DNA of 14,828 bases, taken from contig CAZOZX010000048.1 in the NCBI GenBank assembly GCA_964584415.1, positions 1-14,828 on the forward strand, in the 5' to 3' direction. The notes beneath the pieces were generated by a model. The model saw only the letters and a list, made by a program, of their open reading frames with translations. It was not told the DNA's origin and ran no database searches. This DNA comes from PHAA01 sp964584415. GTDB taxonomy: Bacteria; Bacillota; Syntrophomonadia; Syntrophomonadales; Syntrophomonadaceae. The stretch's first letter is position 1. Each line of letters starts with the position of its first letter. A program made the position numbers and the translations under genes. Shown here one piece after another: positions 1 to 6,816 of this stretch.

Positions 1-134
1 CAGCCTTGGGGATGTTGAGCCCGATCATTGCCGGGGCGGCCATGGCCTTCAGCTCGGTATCGGTGGTGACCAACTCCCTAAGTTTGAAACGATACGACCC
101 CAACCAGATTGCCAAAATGAATGGTAGGGGATGA
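1..134 (+). CDS. Heavy-metal-translocating P-type ATPase, C-terminal fragment
   Basis: Only the last 43 codons lie in the window; codons are in phase from base 3 and the stop is TGA at 132-134. The peptide contains SPIIAGAAMAFSSVSVVTNS followed by LSLKRYDP. This is the highly conserved final transmembrane helix and C-terminal tail of CopA-type P1B ATPases, which usually read NP(I/M)IAGAAMAFSSVSVVtNaLRLR. By family knowledge such pumps move Cu+ or another soft metal across the cytoplasmic membrane at the cost of ATP. The metal cannot be judged from this tail. The reading frame ends normally, and a strong terminator follows about 60 bp downstream, so the gene appears to be the last of its transcript and independent of the reductase operon. 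Confidence 0.88.
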   Translation, partial: ALGMLSPIIAGAAMAFSSVSVVTNSLSLKRYDPNQIAKMNGRG

Positions 135-195
135 AAGCTTCCGCCCCGGTGACAACGGGGAGTATCTGACATTATATCTCCGGCAAATGTAAACC

Positions 196-231
196 AAAAA
201 ACACGGCAGTGCACAAACTGCCGTGTTTTTT
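196..231. terminator. Strong intrinsic terminator, probably bidirectional
   Basis: A perfect inverted repeat pairs ACACGGCAGT (201-210) with ACTGCCGTGT (217-226) around a 6-nt loop. It is extended by A196-200 pairing with T227-231, which gives a stem of about 15 bp. The A-run on one side and T-run on the other make it a terminator in either direction. It closes the P-type ATPase transcript. Confidence 0.9.
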
Positions 232-389
232 GTTTGTTGGTCCATTGCTGTATGCGAGTACATCTTTAACGGCAGGTATAAAATTTTCAGCAAGCAATTC
301 CGGCCAGCGGGGAGGGATTTGATTTGAAAGCTACTCTAACGGCACTAAACAAGGAAAAGCAAAAAAAATATTGCAGGTTTTGGAATAAC

Positions 390-439
390 TTATATATAAC
401 CATTAGGAATTTTTCATATGAAATTAGATGTGCTACCAT
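390..439 (+). promoter_or_regulatory. Promoter of the reductase operon with a 22-bp upstream box
   Basis: A 22-bp box at 390-411 (5' part TTATATATAACCA, 3' end AATT) matches the box at 3718-3739 in 20 of 22 positions. Immediately downstream are weak sigma-A-like hexamers at the same offsets as in the second copy: -35 TTTTCA (411-416), a 17-bp spacer, and -10 TACCAT (434-439). Each hexamer matches consensus at 4 of 6 positions, as expected for an activator-dependent promoter. The box position just upstream of -35 also suits an activator. The regulator is not identified. The rest of the 135-500 gap holds only the terminator at 196-231 and no convincing gene. Confidence 0.55.
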
Positions 440-500
440 AGCGGTGACCTGACACAACAAATAGAAGGAAAGCCTACAGATAAGAGAGTGGGATTAGAAA

Positions 501-1262
501 ATGATTACTATTGGAATAGATATCGGTTCAGTAGCTACCAAAGGTGTGATTATTCATGGTGATTACCGCTGGAGCACCATGGTGCCGACTGGTTGGAGCC
601 CGCGGGATGCCGGTCAGTTGACGATTAATCAACTGTTGGATATCAGTCGTTTCAGAAGGTCCGATGTGGAGCGGATATTTGCCACTGGTTATGGACGAGT
701 AGCATTTGACGCGGCCGAAAAAACCGTGACCGAAATAAAATGTCATGCCCGTGGGGTAGCGGAGCTGCATCCGGAAGTACGAACCATAATAGACATTGGC
801 GGGCAGGACAGCAAGGTGATCCGGGTCGGAGAAGGCGGGCGGGTCTTGGATTTTACCATGAATGATAAATGTGCGGCTGGTACCGGCCGATTTTTGCAGG
901 TAATGGCTACTACCCTGGGGTTGGATGTAAGCGAGTTGGGGATGGAGGAAGACCCCGACCAAGCCATGGATATCACCAGCATGTGCACGGTATTCGCCGA
1001 GTCGGAGATCATAGGACTGCTGGCCCGGGGGAAATCCAAACCGGGCATTATTGCTGGCTTGCATAACTCGGTCGGCAAAAGGGTCGCGCCCATGGTACGG
1101 CGGATGGGGGTAAACCGGGAGATTGCCTTTACCGGTGGAGTAGCTATCAACCCGGGAGTGAGAAGAGCCCTGGAAAAGGAACTGGGCTGCCCGCTGATAG
1201 TAGCCGATTCATGCCAGTATACCGGTGCTTTAGGGGCAGCCTTGCTGGCCCGGCAGAATTGA
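501..1262 (+). CDS. CoA-dehydratase-type ATP-dependent activase (BadF/BadG/HgdC family; double-cubane protein reductase)
   Basis: This 253-residue protein has the full ASKHA-fold signature of 2-hydroxyacyl-CoA dehydratase activators. It carries the phosphate-binding motif GIDIGSVATKG (residues 5-15), DIGGQDSK (98-105), NDKCAAGTGRFL (121-132) and FTGGVAINPGV (210-220). Cys124 and Cys162 (in SMCTVFAESE) are the family's two ligands; each monomer of the homodimer supplies two Cys to a single bridging [4Fe-4S] cluster. By family knowledge, ATP hydrolysis drives low-potential electrons from ferredoxin or flavodoxin into the partner enzyme's Fe-S cluster. It is the first gene after the promoter at 390-439, and the reductase follows 56 bp later, which is the usual activase-enzyme pairing (compare E. 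coli yjiL-yjiM). It is the only activase in the window, so it probably serves all three reductase paralogues. The start is ATG with only a weak upstream purine tract (GAGTGGGA). Confidence 0.93.
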   Translation: MITIGIDIGSVATKGVIIHGDYRWSTMVPTGWSPRDAGQLTINQLLDISRFRRSDVERIFATGYGRVAFDAAEKTVTEIKCHARGVAELHPEVRTIIDIGGQDSKVIRVGEGGRVLDFTMNDKCAAGTGRFLQVMATTLGLDVSELGMEEDPDQAMDITSMCTVFAESEIIGLLARGKSKPGIIAGLHNSVGKRVAPMVRRMGVNREIAFTGGVAINPGVRRALEKELGCPLIVADSCQYTGALGAALLARQN

Positions 1263-1318
1263 AGGAGAACAATTCCGACTAATACTAACTTATCAATAAC
1301 AGGAGGAGGATTTTATTT

Positions 1319-2593
1319 ATGGCTGATTACCGGCAAATGTGGAATGATCTGGGGATGGACCTGGACAAACATGACCTGCTGTGCGAGGTTTTGCCTGACG
1401 CTTTTGGAGGAGTATTTCTGTCCCAGCAAAACCGCCCGGAAGGTATGGATTTCTATGACTTTGTAGTATCAGAAATCCACGGGGTAAGACCGGCTGAGCT
1501 GATTGAACACCAGAAACAAGGCGGGAAAGTATTTGGCACCTTTTGCGTTTATGTACCAGATGAGGCAGTCTTTGCAGCCGGGGGGATTGCCGCCGGCTTA
1601 TGCGGCGGGTCCCAGTTTTGGGTATCCGGGGGCGAAAAAGTACTGCCAGTCAACACCTGTCCTTTAATCAAGGCATCGGTGGGAGCCAGGCTGGACAAGA
1701 CCTGCCCGTTTTTTCAAATCGCGGATATGTATGTCGGCGAGACCACATGTGACGGCAAAAAGAAGGCCTGGGAGATACTGTCCCGAGAGGTTCCCCTGCA
1801 TGTTATCGATGTGCCCCAGCTGAAGCGGGATAAGGATGTAGCTGCCTTCGAAGGGGAGATTATGGATTTTATCAAGGTGGTAGAAAACCTGACCGGCAAC
1901 AAGATAACCCCGGAAAAATTGGGCGAAGCCATAAAACTGATCAACAACAAACGCAAAGCATTGCAGCGGTTATATAATGCCCGCAAGGCCTCCCCGGTGC
2001 CAATCAGCGGCAAAGATTCCCTGCTGGTGACCCAGATTGCTTTTTATGATGACCCAGCCCGTTGTGCCCAGATGGCCAATCGACTGGCAGAAGAACTGGA
2101 AGAGCGCATCAGCAAGGGGGAGGGCGTATTTCCTGACGATGCCCTGCGGATAATGGTCAGCGGCACCCCCATGGCGATTCCCAACTGGAAGCTCCACCAT
2201 ATCATCGAAACTGCCGGGGCGGCGGTTGTGGTTGAGGAATCCTGCACCGGTACCCGCTATTTCGAGCACCTGGTGGATGAAAGCGGCCAGACGATCGAAG
2301 AACAGGTCAAGGCTCTGGCTCAGCGCTACATGCAAACCAACTGTGCCTGCTTTACCCCCAATCCGGGCCGTATCGACGATATAGTCAGGCTGGCCGGGGA
2401 ATACCAGGTGGATGGCGTAATTGATGTGAACCTGCAGTTTTGCAACCTCTACTCCACCGAAAGCTACCTGGTAAAACAAGCGCTGGCCGAGCAAAACCTG
2501 CCGATCATGCACATTGAAACGGATTACAGCGAGCAGGATTATGAGCAGCTGCGGACAAGGATTGAAGCTTTCCTGGAGATGCTGCGAAAGTAG
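1319..2593 (+). CDS. Double-cubane-cluster-type anaerobic reductase (2-hydroxyacyl-CoA dehydratase D / HgdB superfamily)
   Basis: The product is a 424-residue cytosolic protein. The N-terminus (YRQMWNDLGMDLDKHDLL) and length resemble double-cubane-cluster proteins (DCCP, as studied in Carboxydothermus) and YjiM rather than true dehydratase subunits. Cysteines lie at 76, 95, 114, 129 and 144 (in TFCVYVP, GLCGG, NTCPLIK, KTCPFF and TTCDGKKK), then 309, 342, 344 and 375. The first five have exactly the spacing 19-19-15-15 also seen in the two paralogues downstream. DCCPs bind an [8Fe-9S] double cubane at the dimer interface and reduce small molecules such as acetylene in vitro when energised by their ATPase partner. 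The physiological substrate is unknown. SGTP at 281-284 replaces the TGCP of the paralogues, removing one Cys. The ribosome binding site AGGAGGAGG lies 9 nt before the ATG. A plain 2-hydroxyacyl-CoA dehydratase subunit is the alternative. Confidence 0.88.
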   Translation: MADYRQMWNDLGMDLDKHDLLCEVLPDAFGGVFLSQQNRPEGMDFYDFVVSEIHGVRPAELIEHQKQGGKVFGTFCVYVPDEAVFAAGGIAAGLCGGSQFWVSGGEKVLPVNTCPLIKASVGARLDKTCPFFQIADMYVGETTCDGKKKAWEILSREVPLHVIDVPQLKRDKDVAAFEGEIMDFIKVVENLTGNKITPEKLGEAIKLINNKRKALQRLYNARKASPVPISGKDSLLVTQIAFYDDPARCAQMANRLAEELEERISKGEGVFPDDALRIMVSGTPMAIPNWKLHHIIETAGAAVVVEESCTGTRYFEHLVDESGQTIEEQVKALAQRYMQTNCACFTPNPGRIDDIVRLAGEYQVDGVIDVNLQFCNLYSTESYLVKQALAEQNLPIMHIETDYSEQDYEQLRTRIEAFLEMLRK

Positions 2594-2602
2594 GCGGGGA
2601 AC

Positions 2603-2866
2603 ATGGAACAAACCTCGTTCCGCTGGTATATTCTTTTTCCCAATCATCATCAGGGGCTGCGGCTCAACCGGGAATTGAAAGAGGCAGGAATTAAAAACCA
2701 GATTGCCCCCACTCCCCGGGCGGCCAGTTCCTGCTGTGGTATTTCGCTGATAGTGGAACCGGAAGATCTGGAGAAAATCCAGCGGATCATTGAAGAAATC
2801 GGGGTGACGATTGAAAAGGTAGTCAAGCTGCCGGTTAAGACCGATTGGCAATACCGGGGGATATAA
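2603..2866 (+). CDS. DUF3343 protein, putative Se/S carrier-like
   Basis: This 87-residue protein starts with RWYILFPNHHQGLRLNRELK, continues with APTPRAASSCCGISL, and ends in a region rich in charged helix (PEDLEKIQRIIEE). This pattern, with the CCG motif at Cys44-Cys45, fits the DUF3343 family, annotated as putative Se/S-carrier-like. The biochemical role is unproven. It begins 9 nt after the reductase stop with GGCGGGGA as ribosome binding site, so it is translated from the same message. Being placed between a double-cubane reductase and YedF supports a job in sulfur or selenium handling for cluster assembly, but that is inference. No signal peptide or membrane segment is visible. Confidence 0.8.
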   Translation: MEQTSFRWYILFPNHHQGLRLNRELKEAGIKNQIAPTPRAASSCCGISLIVEPEDLEKIQRIIEEIGVTIEKVVKLPVKTDWQYRGI

Positions 2867-2887
2867 AATAGTCTTGTAAGCCTTCAT

Positions 2888-2920
2888 ATTCAGCCCGCAT
2901 TTGCAAGTGCGGGGTTGAAT
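2888..2920 (+). terminator. Hairpin between the DUF3343 gene and yedF (attenuator or partial terminator)
   Basis: ATTCAGCCCGCA (2888-2899) pairs with TGCGGGGTTGAAT (2908-2920) with one bulged G and one G-U pair, giving about 12 bp around an 8-nt loop. The following bases (TTGATTGG) are not a clean T-run. It is therefore more likely a read-through attenuator or RNA-stabilising hairpin than a full stop. The 181-bp gap to yedF is otherwise featureless. Confidence 0.5.
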
Positions 2921-3047
2921 TTGATTGGCCGATGGAATGTGGTTGTCCAGATGGTGTAATTTGCCGGAATCAGAAATGTTAAGGCCGGCAGGGGTCTGAT
3001 CAGCAATATAGATGAATAAGAGCTACCTTATGGAAAGGGGATATAAA

Positions 3048-3629
3048 ATGACTAGAAACATTGATGCCCGGGGGCTAAGCTGCCCGCAGCCGGTTATCCT
3101 CACCAAAAGAGCCATGGACGAAAACAGTGGGGAAGAAATTATGACCATTGTTGACAATCCGGCCGCAGTAGAGAATGTCAGTAAACTGGCCGCCAGCCAG
3201 GGTTACTCATTTACGGTCAACAACCAGGAAAATAGTTCATATATCCACATGGTCAAAAGTGAAGTGGAAACAGCAGCGGAAGATTCTGCCGAACGCGATT
3301 TGGTAATCCTGGTTAAATCCAGCCATTTCGGGGAAGGCGACGAAGAGCTGGGCAACATCTTAATCAAGAGCTGGGCTTATACCCTTACTGAAATGAGCGC
3401 AAGGTTAAAAGCGCTTATATTCATGAATGGCGGCATTCACCTGACTACTGAAGGTTCTCCCATTGTGGAGCATCTGGCCTTTTTGCAGGGAAACGGAGTG
3501 GATATTCTATCATGCGGCACCTGCTTGGACTTCTTCAATAAAAAGGATCTTCTCCAGGTGGGCCAGGTTACCAACATGTACACGGCTATGGAGTTGTTGA
3601 GTACCGCCGGTAAAGCCATAACTATTTAA
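3048..3629 (+). CDS. yedF: YedF-type sulfurtransferase-like protein (TusA/SirA domain + DsrE-like domain)
   Basis: The 193-residue protein has two domains. Residues 1-72 are TusA/SirA-like, with the family motif ARGLSCPQPV; Cys12 in the CPxP motif is the expected persulfide (or selenide) carrying residue. Residues 82-193 are DsrE-like, with a second pair of cysteines at 156 and 159 (SCGTC). This fusion is the YedF architecture, which has been linked to selenium metabolism by co-occurrence with selD; the reaction is not established. An ATG at 3012 is in frame, but 3048 is chosen because AAAGGGG lies just upstream and the protein then begins directly with the TusA motif. The neighbours, a DUF3343 carrier and a double-cubane reductase, suggest sulfur or selenium delivery within this operon. 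Confidence 0.85.
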   Translation: MTRNIDARGLSCPQPVILTKRAMDENSGEEIMTIVDNPAAVENVSKLAASQGYSFTVNNQENSSYIHMVKSEVETAAEDSAERDLVILVKSSHFGEGDEELGNILIKSWAYTLTEMSARLKALIFMNGGIHLTTEGSPIVEHLAFLQGNGVDILSCGTCLDFFNKKDLLQVGQVTNMYTAMELLSTAGKAITI

Positions 3630-3671
3630 ACAATACAAATATCGCTGCTTGGAAAACTGAATTTATATACT

Positions 3672-3703
3672 AGCCGCGGGCGATCGATGTTACCTCAGCG
3701 GCT
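3672..3703 (+). terminator. Weak hairpin after yedF, possible terminator
   Basis: AGCCGC (3672-3677) pairs with GCGGCT (3698-3703) around a 20-nt loop, followed by TATATTTTG. The stem is short and the loop large, so it is at best a leaky terminator separating the yedF transcript from the next promoter. Confidence 0.35.
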
Positions 3704-3717
3704 TATATTTTGTCTAT

Positions 3718-3767
3718 TTATATATAACCAATAGTAATTAGACAGATAAAACACGCTAATATATAAT
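3718..3767 (+). promoter_or_regulatory. Promoter of the transporter/second reductase operon, second copy of the 22-bp box
   Basis: The box at 3718-3739 (TTATATATAACCA, then ATAGTAATT) repeats the box at 390-411 with 2 mismatches. Its last base overlaps a good -35 (TAGACA, 3739-3744), followed by a 17-bp spacer and a perfect -10 TATAAT (3762-3767). An inverted repeat, TGTCTA (3711-3716) and TAGACA (3739-3744), brackets the box. Transcription would start near 3774, leaving a leader of about 200 nt before the lipoprotein gene. I see no recognisable riboswitch in that leader, only a small inverted repeat TATGTA/TACATA near 3872-3892. The 344-bp gap from 3630 to 3973 otherwise holds only the hairpin at 3672-3703. 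Confidence 0.7.
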
Positions 3768-3973
3768 TTGTTGGAGCAGATGAAGCCGATTACGGTAGGA
3801 ATGATCAAATTATGCGAAAACGTGTACATATTGGGGGCAATATTCTTGGAAAATTCAAGGTCAAGGGAGGTATGTATATATAGCGTACATAAAACCGGAG
3901 CAAGCCAATAAATTTTACGGACACAATGCCGTGGGGAAACATTGGGTAAAAATTTTTATTTGGGGAGGAAGAA

Positions 3974-5122
3974 GTGTTGAGAAGAATTGTTTCACTGTTA
4001 CTGGTTATCTTGATATTGGGTACGTTTGTGACGGGCTGCGGGCAGAAGACCGCCCCGACTACGGCTCAAAAACCAGCTGATTACAAAATCGGTATAGTTA
4101 CTCCTACCTTGTCAACCAGTGAAGATGAGTTCCGAGCTGGGGAAGCGATGGCTAAGAAGTATCCCGATACTGTCAAACATATCACCCTGCCGGAAAATTT
4201 CTCCACCGAGATTGAAACCGGCTTGAGCCAGATTACCTCGCTGGCGGATGATCCCAAAATGAAAGCCATCATCGTAGTGTCCGGGCAGGCTGGTTTGCTT
4301 CCGGCCCTGCAAAAAGTGGAAGAAAAGAGACCCGATATCATTACCATGACCGCTCCCATCTGGGACGATCCGGCCCTGATGTCACAGTATGTAGATGTCA
4401 ACCTCGACACCGACTGGGTGAGGAGAGGTACCGCTATCGCCACCAAAGCTAAAGAAATGGGCGCCAAGACCATGATCCATTATTCGTTCCCAACCCACCT
4501 GGCCAAGGAAGTAATTGCCCAGAGAAAAGATGCCATGGAGAAGACCTGTAAAGAACTGGGCATGCAGTGGGTAGAGGTAGTCACACCCGATCCGCAGACG
4601 GGCAACGGAACCGGGCCGATGCTGCAATTCTTACGGGAAGATATTCCCCGCCAAATAACCAAGTACGGACCGGATACGGTTATATTCGGAAGCAATTGCC
4701 CCATGTACGACGTTATAATCGATGAGGCCTTCAAATTGAAGTTCATGGTGGTGGAGCAATGCTGTCCGACCCCGCTGCAGGCTTACCCGACCGTTTTAGG
4801 TTTACAGATTTCCGAGGAAGACGCCTGGAATTTCCCCAAACTTAACGGCATGATCTCGGAAAAGGCAGCCGCGGCAGGAATGACAGGCAGGTTGGGCGGG
4901 TGGCCGATGCCGGCAACCATATTTATGCCTCAATTTGCGGTGGAACTGGCCAAGAAGATGATCGAAGATCCCAGCTATAACTACAAGGATGTCAATAACC
5001 TCAACCAGTTTGCCAAGGAAATCACCGGAGCCGAGGTTAGCTTTACCAAATTCAAAGCCAAAGCCGACGGTGCCGAGTACCCCAATTACTTCGTGATGAT
5101 CATGAAGACTATCCTGTACTAA
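3974..5122 (+). CDS. DUF3798-type substrate-binding lipoprotein of an ABC importer
   Basis: This 382-residue protein starts at GTG with GGGGAGG 5 nt upstream. Residues 1-21 form a lipoprotein signal: positive LRR, a hydrophobic core SLLLVILILGTFV, then TGC with Cys22 as the lipidation site. A short Thr/Ala/Pro linker leads to YKIGIVTPTLSTSEDEFRAGE near residue 37, then ITSLADDPKMKAIIVVSGQA and EEKRPDIITMTAP. These stretches match the DUF3798 family, which has a periplasmic-binding-protein type I fold. It should sit on the outer face of the cell membrane and hand its ligand to the permeases at 6803-8897. The ligand is unknown. It is the first gene after the box-containing promoter. A hairpin separates it from the ATPase gene, as is common where the binding protein is made in excess. 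Confidence 0.85.
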   Translation: MLRRIVSLLLVILILGTFVTGCGQKTAPTTAQKPADYKIGIVTPTLSTSEDEFRAGEAMAKKYPDTVKHITLPENFSTEIETGLSQITSLADDPKMKAIIVVSGQAGLLPALQKVEEKRPDIITMTAPIWDDPALMSQYVDVNLDTDWVRRGTAIATKAKEMGAKTMIHYSFPTHLAKEVIAQRKDAMEKTCKELGMQWVEVVTPDPQTGNGTGPMLQFLREDIPRQITKYGPDTVIFGSNCPMYDVIIDEAFKLKFMVVEQCCPTPLQAYPTVLGLQISEEDAWNFPKLNGMISEKAAAAGMTGRLGGWPMPATIFMPQFAVELAKKMIEDPSYNYKDVNNLNQFAKEITGAEVSFTKFKAKADGAEYPNYFVMIMKTILY

Positions 5123-5138
5123 ATTAACTTTAATCGAG

Positions 5139-5172
5139 GCGGGCTGTTCTAAAGTCCCTAAAGACAGCCCGC
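5139..5172 (+). terminator. Hairpin between binding protein and ATPase genes
   Basis: GCGGGCTGT (5139-5147) pairs perfectly with ACAGCCCGC (5164-5172), 9 bp around a 16-nt loop, followed by TTCTTATAG. The weak T-tract suggests partial termination, letting the binding protein be expressed above the rest of the transporter. Confidence 0.65.
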
Positions 5173-5208
5173 TTCTTATAGTTATTTCTTATATGAACGG
5201 GCAGCATT

Positions 5209-6816
5209 ATGGAAGCTGCGAGGCCGACGATGGAAGATCTTTTAACCATTACTAAACTGAATAAGAGCTATAATGGGCACCCAGCCCTGACTGATATCAA
5301 TCTCTCTATTAAGCCCGGGGAAATACATGGCCTGGTCGGAGCTAACGGGTCCGGCAAGACCACCTTGATGAATATCTTGTTCGGGAATCCAGTTATCGGG
5401 GCAACCGGGGGATATAGCGGTGAGATCTGCTTTGAGGGCCGAAAAATAGACTTGAAAAATTGTGCCGAGGCAATCCGCCTGGGAATTGGCATGATTCACC
5501 AGGAGTTTGCCCTGATCCCGGATATGACCGTGGGGGAAAACATCAAGCTGGGTCGTGAACATACCCTGGCCTGGACCGATCGGTTATTGGGTCCCAAGTA
5601 TTCTTTTATCGACCGGCAGCAGGATGACGCCGCCGCCCGCCTCACCCTGAACAGATTATGGATAGATCTCGACGTAAAGCTTAAAATTGCCGACCTTACT
5701 ACCAACCTGAAACAATTCGTAGAGATCGCTCGGGAAATTGACCGGACCGACTTAAAACTGCTGATCCTGGATGAACCCACGGCAGTGCTGAATAAGCGGG
5801 ACGGCCTAAAATTGATTGAGATTCTAAAGGAGATGGCTCAACGGGAAATCGCTATACTATTCATTTCCCACCGTCTGGAAGAAATCCAGCACATCTGTGA
5901 CAGGGTTAGCGTACTGCGGGATGGGCACCTGGTTTCCCAGTATAAAAAAGGCAGCATTTCAATAAATAACTTGGCCCGGGACATGATTGGTCACGAAGTC
6001 AATAAAGCCGCTGCCGCCAAAAGAGCGATCGCTAAGCAAGCGGTCATCTCATTTAAGAATTTCTCGGTACAAATGCCGGGCGAAGACGTCAAAGCACTCG
6101 ATTTGGATGTGCATCAGGGTGAAATATTGGGCATAACCAGTCTTTCCGGGCATGGCAAACTGGCGGTTGGTTACGGCATGATGGGCATGTATCCGGTGGA
6201 TGGTGAGGTGCTTTACCGTAACTGCCGGATGACCAGGATGGATGCCCGGGCCAACATAAAAAACGGTTTGTATGTGCTGCCTGATGACCGGCAGAGGTTA
6301 GGTATTATGGCGGATCAGTCCGTGGAAGACAACGTGATATTTACTGCCAACCAGATAAAAAACATGTTCGTTAAAAAGTCCGCCCTAGCCTGGCTGGGTT
6401 TTATCGATCGCGTCAAGAGCCAAAAGCATGTCATTACGATGGTCCAGGATCTAGATATCAAGTGCACCTCGGTTAAACAGGCGGTGAATGAGCTAAGCGG
6501 GGGCAACCAGCAGAAGGTATGTATCGCTCGGGCTTTGACGGTTGATCCCCAGCTGTTGTTTGTAGCCGAACCGACCCGGGGTATCGATATTTCTGCCAAA
6601 GAAAAAATATTGCAGATGCTGATTGAAATAAACCGCAGCCGCAACACCACCATCGTAATCGCCTCCAGTGAATTGGACGAATTAAGACGGGTATGTGACA
6701 GGATAGCGGTCATGGTGGAGGGTAAAGTCTTTAAAATCCTGCCGCCGGATTCATCTGAGGTGGAATTCGGGTTGACCTTGTCAGGCGAGGAAGGGGCGGA
6801 CAGTGAACAGTTATAA
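5209..6816 (+). CDS. ABC importer ATPase, tandem nucleotide-binding domains (RbsA/YufO type)
   Basis: The 535-residue cytoplasmic protein has two fused ABC domains. Domain 1 has Walker A GANGSGKT (44-51), Q-loop HQEF, and Walker B LLILDEPTAVL (184-194). Its signature region LTTNLKQ (163-169) is degenerate. Domain 2 has a weak Walker A (SLSGHGK, 311-317), a perfect signature LSGGNQQ (429-435) and LLFVAEPTRGID (449-460), where Ala453 replaces the usual Walker B Asp. This complementary asymmetry, with one competent composite site, is typical of sugar and nucleoside importer ATPases of this class. It energises the two permeases that follow and overlaps the first by 14 bp. The ATG at 5230, preceded by GCGAGG, is an alternative start that would trim seven residues. 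Confidence 0.92.
   Translation: MEAARPTMEDLLTITKLNKSYNGHPALTDINLSIKPGEIHGLVGANGSGKTTLMNILFGNPVIGATGGYSGEICFEGRKIDLKNCAEAIRLGIGMIHQEFALIPDMTVGENIKLGREHTLAWTDRLLGPKYSFIDRQQDDAAARLTLNRLWIDLDVKLKIADLTTNLKQFVEIAREIDRTDLKLLILDEPTAVLNKRDGLKLIEILKEMAQREIAILFISHRLEEIQHICDRVSVLRDGHLVSQYKKGSISINNLARDMIGHEVNKAAAAKRAIAKQAVISFKNFSVQMPGEDVKALDLDVHQGEILGITSLSGHGKLAVGYGMMGMYPVDGEVLYRNCRMTRMDARANIKNGLYVLPDDRQRLGIMADQSVEDNVIFTANQIKNMFVKKSALAWLGFIDRVKSQKHVITMVQDLDIKCTSVKQAVNELSGGNQQKVCIARALTVDPQLLFVAEPTRGIDISAKEKILQMLIEINRSRNTTIVIASSELDELRRVCDRIAVMVEGKVFKILPPDSSEVEFGLTLSGEEGADSEQL

Noticed and set aside
324..452. A 42-codon frame from TTG at 324 with GGAGG upstream
   Set aside because: It spans the promoter and the 22-bp box, has no recognisable protein features, and ends just after the predicted -10. 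Treated as chance.
1970..2887. A 305-codon minus-strand frame opposite the reductase
   Set aside because: It is antisense to a clear Cys-conserved family gene, with no motifs of its own.
501..3629. Possible in-frame UGA selenocysteine codons, given the selenium-linked neighbours
   Set aside because: All four reading frames run complete without needing read-through, and expected motifs have ordinary Cys codons.
3780..3911. A 43-codon ATG frame in the leader of the DUF3798 gene
   Set aside because: GGAG is only 3 nt from the ATG, the frame starts right at the expected transcript 5' end, and the product shows no family features. A regulatory leader peptide cannot be excluded.
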